From Pigmentiphaga litoralis (GTDB taxonomy: Bacteria; Pseudomonadota; Gammaproteobacteria; Burkholderiales; Burkholderiaceae_B), in assembly GCF_014651835.1 (NCBI RefSeq), contig NZ_BMXQ01000001.1:1750801-1814800 (forward strand): a stretch of 64,000 bases of DNA. Direction: 5' to 3'. Shown in pieces: positions 35,864 to 45,120 of the stretch. A program made the translations under genes and the position numbers. The notes below the pieces were generated by a model that was not told the origin of the DNA, ran no database searches, and saw only the letters and a program-made list of their open reading frames with translations. The stretch's first letter is position 1. Every line of letters starts with the position of its first letter.

Positions 35864-35922
35864 TTGCTCTCGTCTAGGGTTTGCCCTAATATAGGGTTAT
35901 TCCCTAGGTGATTACTCCTAGG
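35864..35922 (+). promoter_or_regulatory. Promoter overlapped by three stacked TAGGG/CCCTA palindromes
   Basis: TTGCTC (35864-35869) and TAATAT (35887-35892), 17 bp apart, form a plausible sigma-70 promoter. Around it lie TAGGG-TTTG-CCCTA (35875-35888), TAGGG-TTATT-CCCTA (35892-35906) and CCTAGG-TGATTACT-CCTAGG (35903-35922). The first fills the spacer and touches the -10 box; the others cover the start point. A dimeric or multimeric regulator is likely. The family of regulator cannot be told. Confidence 0.55.
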
Positions 35923-35947
35923 CGAAAACCCCAGACGGAGCAATACC

Positions 35948-36139
35948 ATGAACTACGTTCAAGAAAGCAAGTTGACTGACACTCTCGAACGCGAACTGGT
36001 CCGCAACGAACTGGCCAACGGATATGCCGCCCCGCAACCTTTCGCATTGGTTAAGAAGGTCGCGATGGCATTCATCTCCACGATGGCTGATTTGAAGTCG
36101 ATCGCGCGCAAGCAAGACGTGCAGTACGCCAACGGCTAA
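35948..36139 (+). CDS. Small protein of unknown function, 63 aa
   Basis: 63-aa ORF starting MNYVQESKLTDTLERELV, with a charged N-terminal helix, a PQPFALVKK break and a short hydrophobic stretch (VAMAFISTMADL), ending KQDVQYANG. I do not recognise the family. It looks like a real gene because it has an upstream promoter-like element with three palindromes, ACGGAGCA before the ATG, and a clean terminator 26 bp after its stop. Likely cytoplasmic and small; a regulatory or stress role would be a guess. Confidence 0.65.
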   Translation: MNYVQESKLTDTLERELVRNELANGYAAPQPFALVKKVAMAFISTMADLKSIARKQDVQYANG

Positions 36140-36165
36140 GCTGTTTCGCTAGCTGTAAAAAAGAG

Positions 36166-36198
36166 AGGGCGAACCTGTAAAGGTGTCGCCCTTTGTTT
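36166..36198 (+). terminator. Intrinsic terminator of the 63-aa gene
   Basis: AGGGCGA (36166-36172) pairs with TCGCCCT (36186-36192), with an inner ACC/GGT pair, followed by TTTGTTTT. Good rho-independent terminator. Confidence 0.8.
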
Positions 36199-36245
36199 TG
36201 CCCGCTCGGTTCGTGAGCCCCGGTGCGCTGGCGTCAAGGCGCCTT

Positions 36246-36285
36246 GCCGGGTGCCCATGCCTGGCGGCTGGCTTTGGCACCCGGC
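36246..36285 (-). terminator. Hairpin after azurin
   Basis: Perfect 10-bp inverted repeat GCCGGGTGCC/GGCACCCGGC with a 20-base interior, 32 bp beyond the azurin stop. No T-run follows on the azurin strand, so termination is uncertain; overlapping GGCTGG/CCAGCC pairings allow an alternative fold. Confidence 0.4.
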
Positions 36286-36317
36286 GCCCAGCCAGCGGCC
36301 AGTCACCTGACGGCCGC

Positions 36318-36776
36318 TCAGTTCAGCGTCAGCTCGCCCTTCATGATCGCCCAGTGTCCCGGGAACGAGCAGAAGTAGGCGTATTTTTCGCCCGCCTTGA
36401 GCTTGCTGGTGTCGAACGTGACGGAGGTCTTCTCGCCGCCACCGATCACCTTGGTAAAGGCAATCACGCGCGCGTCGCCCGGCTTGACGTAATCCTTGTC
36501 CAGCCCGGCCGACATGCCATCGGTCGCAACCTTCTGCATATCTGCCTGGGTGGTCAGCACCCAGTTGTGGCCCATCGACGCCTTGGGCAGCTTGCCCGGG
36601 TGCGTCAGGTTGACCGTGAACTGCTTGCAGCTCTTGTCGACTGCAATGGTCTTGGTATTGAACTGCATGGCGTCATTGCCCTGTACCTCGACCGAGCAGG
36701 ACGCCGCGGCCGAAGCCATACCAGGCGCCGCAAGGGCGCCCATCAATGCGATACCGGCAATAAGGTGTTTCTTCAT
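36318..36776 (-). CDS. azu: Azurin (periplasmic blue copper protein)
   Basis: 152-aa precursor. Signal peptide of 24 residues ends ASAA; the mature protein is then 128 residues, the classic azurin length. Copper ligands follow the azurin pattern: His70 (mature 46) in GHNW, Cys136 (112), His141 (117) and Met145 (121) in [14 protein letters not shown]; the disulfide pair is Cys27/Cys50. Azurin shuttles electrons between periplasmic redox partners, for instance in denitrification or to amine dehydrogenases. No partner gene is adjacent. Confidence 0.95.
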   Translation of the reverse strand: MKKHLIAGIALMGALAAPGMASAAASCSVEVQGNDAMQFNTKTIAVDKSCKQFTVNLTHPGKLPKASMGHNWVLTTQADMQKVATDGMSAGLDKDYVKPGDARVIAFTKVIGGGEKTSVTFDTSKLKAGEKYAYFCSFPGHWAIMKGELTLN

Positions 36777-36958
36777 GGTGATTCACTCTTCCTGGTGTCA
36801 AGCAAAGCCCATCATACTTTAGCGGCTTGCGCTACGTAGAACCCCCTTTGGCGCGACCGCGAATTGAGCGCGGCCACCAGGAATTGCATTGTGGCAACCC
36901 ACCCCGCATGGCTGTTTCGCCATCGGATTGCCATCGTCATTCGTCCAAAGGGAACTCC

Positions 36959-37912
36959 ATGACACCATTGCGCCACGTGGTCATCGCCGCCGCCTTCGCA
37001 GGTATTGCCACCAGTGCGTCGGCACAGGACTTCAAGCAGCCCGTCAAGATCGTCGTGCCATTCGCGGCCGGCGGGGCAACCGACCAGCTGGCCCGCCTCC
37101 TTGCACCCCGCCTCGCCAAACAGCTGGGCACCCCCATCCAGGTAGAAAACCGGGCAGGCGCAAGCGGCCAGGTCGGCACCGCCGCGGTCAAGTCCGCGGC
37201 GGCCGACGGGGCGACCCTGCTGCTGGCACCCGACCACGCCGTGGTCGTGGTCCCGCTCATCTCGCCAACGGCGGGCTACGACGCGATCAAGGACTTCGTC
37301 CCGCTCGGCCAGGTGGCCCGCTACCAGTGGGCGCTCAGCGTCCCGGCAAGCAGCCCCGCCCGGAATCTGGCCGGCTATGTCGACTTGCTGCGCGCCAGGC
37401 CGCAGGACGCCAATTACGGCATTCCATTGAAAGGCGGCGTGCCCGAAATCATAGGCACGGTCATCGAACGCAAGGCCGGCGTTCCCCTTCAGGCCACGCC
37501 CTACAGCGGTTCGTCAGCGGTGTTGCCGCCGCTGGTGGCCGGCGAGATCAGCGCGGGGGTTACCGGCGAGCCGGAAGCGCTGACCCTGTCGCGGGAAGGC
37601 AAGGTGCGCATCATCGCCGTGTCAGGCGGCGCCCGGTCGCCTGTCCTTCCCGACGTGCCCACTTTTGAAGAGGCGGGCTTTCCGGGCGTGAATGTCAACA
37701 GTTTCCACGCCTTCTACGCGCCCAAGGGGCTGCCGCAGCCGATGGCCCAGGCATTCAATGCAGCCCTGCGCAACGTCCTGAAAGACGACGAGGTCAAGCG
37801 CAAGATCAAGGACATGCCCTTGCTGCTGGACCCGACCGATCTGGAAGGCGCCCGGCGTGAACTGGCCGCGTCACAGGCCTTCTGGGAAAAAGCCACCAAA
37901 GCAAAAAAATGA
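36959..37912 (+). CDS. Bug-type tripartite tricarboxylate transporter binding protein, copy 1
   Basis: 317-aa periplasmic binding protein of the TctC/Bug family. Signal peptide MTPLRHVVIAAAFAGIATSASA; family landmarks KIVVPFAAGGATDQLARLLA, QVENRAGASGQVGTAAVKSA, YGIPLKGGVPEIIGT and LPDVPTFEEAGFPGVNVNSF. No TctA/TctB membrane genes are nearby, which is usual for the many orphan Bug genes in Bordetella-like genomes. AAAGGGAA precedes the ATG. Followed 108 bp later by a close paralogue. Confidence 0.9.
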   Translation: MTPLRHVVIAAAFAGIATSASAQDFKQPVKIVVPFAAGGATDQLARLLAPRLAKQLGTPIQVENRAGASGQVGTAAVKSAAADGATLLLAPDHAVVVVPLISPTAGYDAIKDFVPLGQVARYQWALSVPASSPARNLAGYVDLLRARPQDANYGIPLKGGVPEIIGTVIERKAGVPLQATPYSGSSAVLPPLVAGEISAGVTGEPEALTLSREGKVRIIAVSGGARSPVLPDVPTFEEAGFPGVNVNSFHAFYAPKGLPQPMAQAFNAALRNVLKDDEVKRKIKDMPLLLDPTDLEGARRELAASQAFWEKATKAKK

Positions 37913-38020
37913 GGGCTGGCCGGGTACGTAGTCGCCCCGTTGCGACTTCCGCGCATTGAAGAATCAGAGGGCGAATCGCACTGTTGACGTCCTTTTGCTC
38001 ACTTCACTGCAAGGAAGACC

Positions 38021-38986
38021 ATGTTTTCGAGACGACACCGGCTGACTACGTTGACGGCAAGCAGCCTGGCCGCCCTGTTCGCCGGCGGGGCGCACGCACA
38101 AGAAGGCAAACCCACCCTGAGGATCGTCGTGCCTTATGCCGCAGGCGGCGCCACCGACGCGCTGGCGCGCCTGCTGGCCCCCCGGCTTTCCAGGGAACTG
38201 GCGCAGAACGTGGTGGTGGAAAACCGTGCCGGGGCCAGCGGGCAGATCGGCACCGCCGCGGTCAAGGCGGCGGCGCCGGATGGCAACACCTTCTTGCTGT
38301 CGATCGACCACGCCGTGGTGGTCGTGCCGCTGATCACGCCCACTGCGGGCTACGACGCCATGAAGGACTTCACCCCGGTCGGCCAGGTTGCCCGCTTCCA
38401 GTGGACGTTCGCGGTGCCGGTCACCAGCCCGGCCAAAACGTTGACCGAGTTCGTGGACTACGCGCGCGCGCATCCGCAAGACGCCAATTACGGCGTGCCG
38501 CTGCAGGGCGGCGTGCCAGCCATCATCGGTATGGCGATCGACCGCAAGGCGGGCATCCAGCTTCAGCCCGTGCCCTTCAGCGGATCGGCCGCCGTCATGC
38601 CGCAACTGATCGGCGGCCAGATCGCGGCGGGGGTGACCGGCGAAGCCGAAGGCGTCGCCATGGCGCGGGGCGGCAAGCTGCGCATCCTGGCCGTCTCGGG
38701 CACGTCCCGGTCGGCGCTGTTGCCCGACGTGCCCACCTTCGAAGAACTGGGCTTTTCCGGCGTGAACGTCAACAGCTTCACCGCCTTCTTTGCACCCAAG
38801 GGACTGCCTCCGCCCATGGCGGAACGCTTCAACGCGGCCCTGCGCAAGGTGCTGGCCGACGACGCCGTCAAGGCCAGGATCGCCGACATGCCCATGCATC
38901 TGGCGCCCACCGACCTGGAAGGCGCCCGGCGCGAACTGACGGCGTCGTATGCGTTCTGGAACGATCCCAGGCGGTCCAGCCCGTAA
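38021..38986 (+). CDS. Bug-type tripartite tricarboxylate transporter binding protein, copy 2
   Basis: 321-aa paralogue of the gene just upstream: RIVVPYAAGGATDALARLLAP, VVENRAGASGQIGTAAVKAA, YGVPLQGGVPAIIGMAIDRKAG, LLPDVPTFEELGFSGVNVNSF. The two align end to end with most motifs identical, so they arose by tandem duplication. Signal peptide ends GGAHA-Q. CAAGGAAGACC precedes the ATG. Ligand unknown; differences such as DHAVVVVPLITP against DHAVVVVPLISP are small, so both may bind similar carboxylates. Confidence 0.9.
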   Translation: MFSRRHRLTTLTASSLAALFAGGAHAQEGKPTLRIVVPYAAGGATDALARLLAPRLSRELAQNVVVENRAGASGQIGTAAVKAAAPDGNTFLLSIDHAVVVVPLITPTAGYDAMKDFTPVGQVARFQWTFAVPVTSPAKTLTEFVDYARAHPQDANYGVPLQGGVPAIIGMAIDRKAGIQLQPVPFSGSAAVMPQLIGGQIAAGVTGEAEGVAMARGGKLRILAVSGTSRSALLPDVPTFEELGFSGVNVNSFTAFFAPKGLPPPMAERFNAALRKVLADDAVKARIADMPMHLAPTDLEGARRELTASYAFWNDPRRSSP

Positions 38987-39105
38987 GCCGCGCGGGCTCG
39001 CGCAACACCGCGCACCGCCACGCACGCCGAGCCCTGCCCGCGGCACCGCCCCGCCCCCGGCAGCCACCGACCCGAGGCCACACAGCCAGGGGCCCCAGAC
39101 GCAAC

Positions 39106-39188
39106 AACGCCCCAAGTCCAGGATGACCTCCTTGACTTGGGGCGTTGACGGGGCCCACTCCCCCGAGCCGGCGGGGACCTTCCCCGCC
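39106..39188. terminator. Two strong hairpins between convergent genes
   Basis: A perfect 13-bp inverted repeat AACGCCCCAAGTC (39106-39118) with complement at 39134-39146, whose interior adds AGGA/TCCT pairing, is followed by GGCGGGGA-CCT-TCCCCGCC (39170-39188). They lie between the Bug gene (plus) and the efflux outer-membrane gene (minus) and likely end transcripts from both sides, though T-runs are missing. Confidence 0.6.
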
Positions 39189-39196
39189 CTTGCTGC

Positions 39197-40645
39197 TCAG
39201 CGCAGTTGCGACACCGGCGCGGGCGCGGGGGCCGCGGTCGTTTCCGACCAACCGCCACCCAGCGACTTGTACAGCTGCACCAGGTTGTTCAGCCGCTGCA
39301 GACGGGCCTGCAACAAGGACTGTTCCGCCGTGAACAGCGTGCGCTGTGCATCCACCAGTTGCAGCAGGCTTTCGATGCCGTTCTGGTAGCGCAGGTCGGA
39401 CAGTTCCAGGTTGCGCTGCGACGCGCGCACCAGATCTTCGGTGGCCCGGATCTGGTCGTCGTAGGTCGCTTTCGCGTCCAGCGTGTCCGCCACTTCGCGA
39501 AACGCCGTCTGGATCGTCTTTTCGTAGTTCGCCACCGAGATATCGCGGCGCACTTCGGCCAGCGTCAGGTTCGCGCGATTACGGCCGTTGTCGAAGATCG
39601 GCAATACGATCTGCGGCGCGAAGCTCCATGCCTGCGACCCGCTGCCGAACAGCCCGGACAGCTGGCTGCTGGACGTGCCTGCCGACCCGGTCAACGAAAT
39701 GCGCGGGAAGAAGTTGGCCCGCGCGGCGCCGATGCTGTAGTTGTTGCCCCGCAGCGTCTGCTCGGCCGACCGGATGTCCGGACGGCGTTCGATCAGGTCC
39801 GACGTCAGCCCGACGGGCACGTCCGCCAGGATGTTCTGCTGATACAGCGGCTGGGGCGGCGGCAGGTCGGCCGGCAACGGCTGTCCGATCAGCAGCACCA
39901 GCGCGTTGGTCGACTGCGCGCGATTGCGCAGCGCGATGGCCAGGTCGGCGCGCGCCGTCTGCACCAGCGCGTTGGACTGTGCAAACTCCAGTTCCGACGC
40001 CGCGCCATTGTCGAAACGCAACTTGATCAGTTCGAGCGAGCGCTGGCGGGCTTCCAGCGTGCGCCCGACGATCACCAGCTGTTCATCGGCGGCGCGTTCG
40101 TTCAGGTAGGCATTGGCCACCTGGGCCACCAGGCTGATCTGGGTGGACGCGGCCGCTTCGGCGGTCGACAGGTACTGCGTCAGGGCCGCTTCGCTCAGGT
40201 TGCGCACCCGGCCGAACAGATCCAGTTCGAAGGCGGTAACGCCCAGGCCGACCGTGAACTGGCCGCCCGTGGTCGCCTGCCGCAGGATAGACAGGTCGGC
40301 CGGCGTGCGGGCACGGGTGCCGGTAGCCTGCGCGTTCAGCGTCGGCAACCGGTCGGCATTGGTGATGCCGTACTGCGCCCGGGCCGCCTCGATATTGAGG
40401 ATGGCCACGCGCAGGTCGCGGTTGTTCTGCAAGGACAGCTCGACCAGCCGCTGCAGGCGCGGATCGCCAAAGAAATTGCGCCACCCGATGTCGGCGGCGG
40501 ACGTCTGCCCGGCCGCCGGCGCCGGAGCGCCGTGCGACGCGAAGCTCGCCTCGACGGGCGCCGCGGGGCGCTCATAGGTGGGCGCGAACGAGCACCCTGC
40601 CAGCAGGGCCGCCGCGGTCGCGAGCGCGAATACGTGCTTGCTCAT
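39197..40645 (-). CDS. oprM: RND efflux outer-membrane factor (OprM/NodT family lipoprotein)
   Basis: 482-aa outer-membrane channel. Signal peptide with lipobox LLAG-Cys; then FAPTYERPAAPVEASF and two repeats of the OEP domain, with FFGDPRLQRLVELSLQNNRDLRVA in the first and FLNLQARLQRLNNLVQLYKSLGGGW-type helices at the end (LLQARLQRLNNLVQLYKSLGG). The start at 40645 has AAGGG 8 bases upstream and follows the transporter stop directly (TGATATG), so the two are translationally coupled. Forms the exit duct of the tripartite pump. Confidence 0.93.
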   Translation of the reverse strand: MSKHVFALATAAALLAGCSFAPTYERPAAPVEASFASHGAPAPAAGQTSAADIGWRNFFGDPRLQRLVELSLQNNRDLRVAILNIEAARAQYGITNADRLPTLNAQATGTRARTPADLSILRQATTGGQFTVGLGVTAFELDLFGRVRNLSEAALTQYLSTAEAAASTQISLVAQVANAYLNERAADEQLVIVGRTLEARQRSLELIKLRFDNGAASELEFAQSNALVQTARADLAIALRNRAQSTNALVLLIGQPLPADLPPPQPLYQQNILADVPVGLTSDLIERRPDIRSAEQTLRGNNYSIGAARANFFPRISLTGSAGTSSSQLSGLFGSGSQAWSFAPQIVLPIFDNGRNRANLTLAEVRRDISVANYEKTIQTAFREVADTLDAKATYDDQIRATEDLVRASQRNLELSDLRYQNGIESLLQLVDAQRTLFTAEQSLLQARLQRLNNLVQLYKSLGGGWSETTAAPAPAPVSQLR

Positions 40646-40646
40646 A

Positions 40647-43600
40647 TCAATTCCCTTCATGCTTGACGACGGCGCCGTGGGCGGGCGGGGTGTCGTCAAT
40701 GTTGCCGTTGTCGTGGTGCAGGCTGCCCTGCTTCGTCTTGAACAGACGCAGCGTCACCACGAAGAACACCGGCACGAAGAACACCGCAAGGATGGTCGCC
40801 GAGATCATGCCGCCGATCACGCCGGTACCGATGGCGCGCTGGGCGCCCGAGCTGGCGCCGGTGGCAATCGCCAGCGGCAGCACGCCCAGGATGAACGCCA
40901 GCGACGTCATCAGAATCGGGCGGAAGCGCAGACGCGAGGCTTCCAGCGTCGACTCGACCAAGCCCTTGCCTTCGGCGTACAGGTCTTTCGCAAACTCCAC
41001 GATCAGAATCGCGTTCTTTGCCGACAGACCAATGATGGTGATCAGGCCCACCTTGAAGAACACGTCGTTGGGCATGCCCCGCAAGGTCACGGCCAGCACC
41101 GCGCCGATCACACCGAGCGGCACCACCAGCATCACCGAGACCGGGATCGACCAGCTTTCATACAGCGCGGCCAGCACCAGGAACACCACCAGCAAGGACA
41201 GACCCAGCAGGATAGGCACTTGCGAGCCCGACACACGTTCCTGCAGCGACTGGCCGGTCCATTCGTAGCCGATGCCTGGCGGCAGTTCACCGATCAGCCG
41301 TTCCATTTCGGCCATGGCTTCACCGCTGGAATAGCCCGGCTTGGCGTCACCCGAAATCTTGTAGGCGCCGTAGCCGTTGTAACGGACCAGCTGCACCGGG
41401 CCACTCTGCCATTCCACCTTGGCAAAGGCCGACAGCGGCACCACGCCACCCGATGTATTGGGCGCGTTCAGCTTCAGGATGTCGTCGGCGGACGTGCGCG
41501 AGTACGGCTCGCCCTGGACCACCACCCGCTGCACCCGGCCGTTGTTGGTGAAGTCGTTGACCACCGACGACCCCAGCGTGGTCGACAGCGTCGACGTGAT
41601 CGCGCCGAAGGTCACGCCCAGGGCGTTGGCCTTGACACGGTCGATCACCAGTTGCAGCTGCGGTGCGTCTTCCAGGCCTTCGACCCGGGCATAGGCCAGG
41701 ACCGGGCTCTTGGGCACGGCAGCCATCAGCTGGTTACGGGCAGCCAGCAGGCCGTCGTGGCCCAGGCCACCGCGATCCTGCAGGCGCAGCGCGAAACCGG
41801 TCGCGTTACCCAGTTCCGTGATCGCGGGCGGCACCACCGAGAAGGCCATGGCGTCCTTGATGCGGCCCATGAATGTGCCCGTGCCACGACCGGCTTCGGC
41901 AGCAGCCGATTCCTCCGGTCCGCGTTCCGACCAGTCCTTGAAGGTGGCGAACGAGATCGCCGCGTTCTGACCACGTCCCGAGAAGCTGAAGCCCAGAATC
42001 GTGATGATCGAGGCAACCGACGGACGCGACAGGTAGTGCTGCTCGACCTGTTCGACGGCATCGCGGGTCCGGTTGAAGGACGCGCCCGGCGGGGTCTGGA
42101 TGTCGGTAATCAGATAGCCCTGGTCTTCCGCAGGCAGGAAGGACGACGGCAGGCTGATGAAGGTCCAGACCAGGATCGCGACGATCCCGGCATAGACGAT
42201 CATGAACAGGCCCGTGCGGCCCAGCATGCGGCCGATCACGTTCTGATAGCCATCGGTGGTGCGGTCGAACTTGCGGTTGAACCAGCCGAAAAAGCCCTTC
42301 TTTTCGTCGTGATGGCCCTTCTTGACCGGCTTGAGCAGCGTGGCGCACAAGGCCGGCGTGAGCGACAGCGCCAGGAAACCCGAGAACAGGATGGACGCGG
42401 CCATCGACAGCGAAAATTGCTGATAGATCACGCCCACGGAACCGCCCATGAAGGCCAGCGGCAAGAACACGGCCGTCAACACCAGCGTGATACCGACAAT
42501 GGCGCCGCTGATCTGCGTCATGGCTTTCTTGGTGGCTTCCTTGGGCGACAGGCCCTCGGACGCCATGATCCGCTCGACGTTTTCGACCACCACGATCGCA
42601 TCGTCCACCAGAATACCGATCGCGAGCACCATCCCGAACATCGTCAATACGTTGATCGAGAACCCGGCCACCAGCATCACCGCGAAGGTGCCCATCAAGG
42701 CGATCGGCACGACGATCGACGGGATCAGCGTGTAGCGGATGTTCTGCAGGAAGAGGAACATCACCAGGAACACCAGCACCATGGCTTCAAGCAGGGTGTG
42801 GATCACCTTTTCGATCGACACCCGCACGAACGGCGAGGTGTCGTACGGCGTGGCGTACACGTAGTTCTGCGGGAAGCGTGCCGACAGTTCCTTCAGCTTG
42901 GCCTGCACGCCATCTGCCGCCGACAGCGCGTTGGCGCCGGGCGACAGCTGCACGGCAATGGCGGCCGTCGGCTTGCCATTCAGGCGCGACGAGAACTGAT
43001 AGGACTCCGCGCCGATCTCGACACGGGCCACATCGCGCACCCGCACGGTCGAGCCGTCCGGGTTGGCACGCAGGACGATCTCGCTGAATTCCTCGGCGGT
43101 GACCAGCTGGCCCTTGACGATGATGGTGCTGCTGATCTGCTGGTTGGGCAGGCTGGGCTGATCACCGATCGCGCCTGCCGTCACCTGGACGTTCTGCGCC
43201 GCAATGGCCGCGTTCACGTCACTGGCGCTCAGGTTGTACCCGCGCAGCTTGACCGGGTCGATCCAGACCCGCATCGCGCGTTGCGAGGCGAACAGCTGTG
43301 CGCGGCCGATGCCGGGTACGCGCCGGATTTCGCTCAGCACGTTACGCGTCAGGTAGTCGCCGAGCTCGATTACATCGACGTCGCCTTCTTTGGACGACAA
43401 CGTGACCACCATCAGGAAGTTGGTGCTCGCCTTTTCAACACGGATACCCTGCTGCTGCGCAGACTGCGGCAGGCGCGATTCAACCCGCTTGATCCGGTTC
43501 TGGACGTCCACGGCCGCCAGGTCGGGATTGGTGCCCGGGGCGAAGGTCACGTTGATTTCGGCCTGACCGGTCGTGCTGGTCGATTCGAAGTACAGCATGC

Positions 43601-43820
43601 CGGTGGCGCCGTTCAGCTCATCTTCGATGAGCGAGACGATGCTCTTGTCGACCGTGTCAGCCGATGCGCCCGGATAGATGGCCGACACCGTGATACTTGG
43701 CGGGGCCACCGCCGGGTACTGCGAAATCGGCAGGCTGGGGATGGCCAGAATGCCCCCCAGGATGATGAATAACGCGACCACCCAGGCAAAGATCGGCCGG
43801 TTGATAAAAAATTGCGACAT
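40647..43820 (-). CDS. mexB: RND multidrug efflux transporter, HAE-1 type (AcrB/MexB-like)
   Basis: 1057-aa inner-membrane proton/drug antiporter. Twelve membrane helices with the two large periplasmic loops; N-terminus MSQFFINRPIFAWVVALFII is the family standard. The proton-relay aspartates appear in AIGILVDDAIVVVENVERIM (TM4), with Lys and Thr expected in TM10-11. PGASADTVDKSIVSLIEDELNG and VWIDPVKLRGYNLS are AcrB-type porter landmarks. Stop is 1 base before the oprM ATG, and the start follows the adaptor gene by 52 bp. Confidence 0.95.
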   Translation of the reverse strand: MSQFFINRPIFAWVVALFIILGGILAIPSLPISQYPAVAPPSITVSAIYPGASADTVDKSIVSLIEDELNGATGMLYFESTSTTGQAEINVTFAPGTNPDLAAVDVQNRIKRVESRLPQSAQQQGIRVEKASTNFLMVVTLSSKEGDVDVIELGDYLTRNVLSEIRRVPGIGRAQLFASQRAMRVWIDPVKLRGYNLSASDVNAAIAAQNVQVTAGAIGDQPSLPNQQISSTIIVKGQLVTAEEFSEIVLRANPDGSTVRVRDVARVEIGAESYQFSSRLNGKPTAAIAVQLSPGANALSAADGVQAKLKELSARFPQNYVYATPYDTSPFVRVSIEKVIHTLLEAMVLVFLVMFLFLQNIRYTLIPSIVVPIALMGTFAVMLVAGFSINVLTMFGMVLAIGILVDDAIVVVENVERIMASEGLSPKEATKKAMTQISGAIVGITLVLTAVFLPLAFMGGSVGVIYQQFSLSMAASILFSGFLALSLTPALCATLLKPVKKGHHDEKKGFFGWFNRKFDRTTDGYQNVIGRMLGRTGLFMIVYAGIVAILVWTFISLPSSFLPAEDQGYLITDIQTPPGASFNRTRDAVEQVEQHYLSRPSVASIITILGFSFSGRGQNAAISFATFKDWSERGPEESAAAEAGRGTGTFMGRIKDAMAFSVVPPAITELGNATGFALRLQDRGGLGHDGLLAARNQLMAAVPKSPVLAYARVEGLEDAPQLQLVIDRVKANALGVTFGAITSTLSTTLGSSVVNDFTNNGRVQRVVVQGEPYSRTSADDILKLNAPNTSGGVVPLSAFAKVEWQSGPVQLVRYNGYGAYKISGDAKPGYSSGEAMAEMERLIGELPPGIGYEWTGQSLQERVSGSQVPILLGLSLLVVFLVLAALYESWSIPVSVMLVVPLGVIGAVLAVTLRGMPNDVFFKVGLITIIGLSAKNAILIVEFAKDLYAEGKGLVESTLEASRLRFRPILMTSLAFILGVLPLAIATGASSGAQRAIGTGVIGGMISATILAVFFVPVFFVVTLRLFKTKQGSLHHDNGNIDDTPPAHGAVVKHEGN

Positions 43821-43872
43821 GTCTGGTGACTCTCTTAGAGAAGCTCAGGACCGGCAAACCGCCAGGCGCCGA

Positions 43873-45120
43873 TCAAGATTTGGTGCCTGGGGCAGCGGCT
43901 GGGCTTGCAGCCGGGGTTGCTGCCGGACGGGCGGGCGCAACGCTGCTTGGGGCCGCCGCAGCGCCGGCTTCAGGCTTCCACGGCACCGGCTTGACCTGGG
44001 CGCCGGGGCGCAGCTTCTGGAAGCCCGCCACCACGACCACGTCGTTGGCCTGCAGGCCCGAGCTGATCAGCCAGCGATCGCCCAGGGCGGCGCCGGTCTT
44101 GACCGGACGCGGCTCGATCTTGCCTTCCGGATTCACCACGAACACCGAGGCTTCGCCCGCCGTGCCGCGCTGGATCGCCTGCTGCGGCACCGTGATCGCG
44201 GCTTCGTCCACGCCCTGTTCGACGCGCACGCGCACATACATGCCAGGCAGCAGCACGTTCTGGGGATTCGGGAATTCGGCGCGCAGCGTGACCTGACCGG
44301 TGGTCGGATCGACGGTCACGTCGGAAAACAGCAGCTTGCCGGACAGCGCATATTTGGAACCGTCGTCCAGCGACAGATTCACGCGCGCCTGGTTTTCGGC
44401 GACGCGCTTGATCTTGCCGCTGGCGAACGCCGCGCGCATTTCGGTCAGCTGGGCCACCGACTGCGTGATGTTGGCGTAAACCGGGTCCAGCCGCTGAATG
44501 GTCGCCAGCGGGGTCACTTCGCTCTGGCCGACCAGCGCGCCTTCGGTCACCAGCGCCCGGCCGATGCGGCCGGAAATCGGCGCCTTGACGGTGGCGTAGT
44601 CCAGGCTGAGGCGGGCGCGCTCCAGCGCTGCCTTGCTGGCGGACACGGCGGCCTGACCCTGCTTGAAGGCCGCCACGGCGGTGTCGTATTCCTGCTTGCT
44701 GACCGCGTTGGCCTTGACCAGGGTTTCATACCGTTCGGCCTGGGCCTTGGTCTGGAACAGGTTGGCCTCGTCGCGTTCGACGTTGGCCTTGGCGCTGTTG
44801 TAGTCGGCCTGGAAGGGCGCCGGGTCGATACGGAACAGCAGCTGGCCGGCCTTGACGTCGCTGCCTTCGACAAACGCACGCTGCAGGATCACGCCGGCGA
44901 CCCGGGCGCGCACCTCGGCAACGCGGGTGGCTTCGATGCGGCCTGGCAGTTCGCTGGTCAGCACTTCGCGCGATGGCGCGATCGTAATCGTCGGCACTTC
45001 CATCGGCGGCGGCGCGGCCGCTGCGGGCGCCTCCTTACCTTTACCGCAGGCGGCAAGCGCCAAAACAGCGGCGAGCGACACTGCGCCTAACAGATAGGGT
45101 GGGCGTCCGTTGCGTTGCAT
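43873..45120 (-). CDS. mexA: RND efflux periplasmic adaptor (AcrA/MexA-like lipoprotein)
   Basis: 415-aa membrane-fusion protein. Signal peptide with lipobox LAA-Cys25; barrel-sandwich half-motifs VRARVAGVILQRAFVEGSDVKAGQLLFRID and ATVKAPISGRIGRALVTEGALVG flank a helical hairpin (ANLFQTKAQAERYETLVKANAVS). The C-terminal tail (PSSVAPARPAATPAAS) is Ala/Pro-rich and longer than in AcrA. GAGGAAG precedes ATG 45120. First gene of adaptor-transporter-channel, with an AcrR-type operator about 215 bp upstream. Confidence 0.94.
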   Translation of the reverse strand: MQRNGRPPYLLGAVSLAAVLALAACGKGKEAPAAAAPPPMEVPTITIAPSREVLTSELPGRIEATRVAEVRARVAGVILQRAFVEGSDVKAGQLLFRIDPAPFQADYNSAKANVERDEANLFQTKAQAERYETLVKANAVSKQEYDTAVAAFKQGQAAVSASKAALERARLSLDYATVKAPISGRIGRALVTEGALVGQSEVTPLATIQRLDPVYANITQSVAQLTEMRAAFASGKIKRVAENQARVNLSLDDGSKYALSGKLLFSDVTVDPTTGQVTLRAEFPNPQNVLLPGMYVRVRVEQGVDEAAITVPQQAIQRGTAGEASVFVVNPEGKIEPRPVKTGAALGDRWLISSGLQANDVVVVAGFQKLRPGAQVKPVPWKPEAGAAAAPSSVAPARPAATPAASPAAAPGTKS

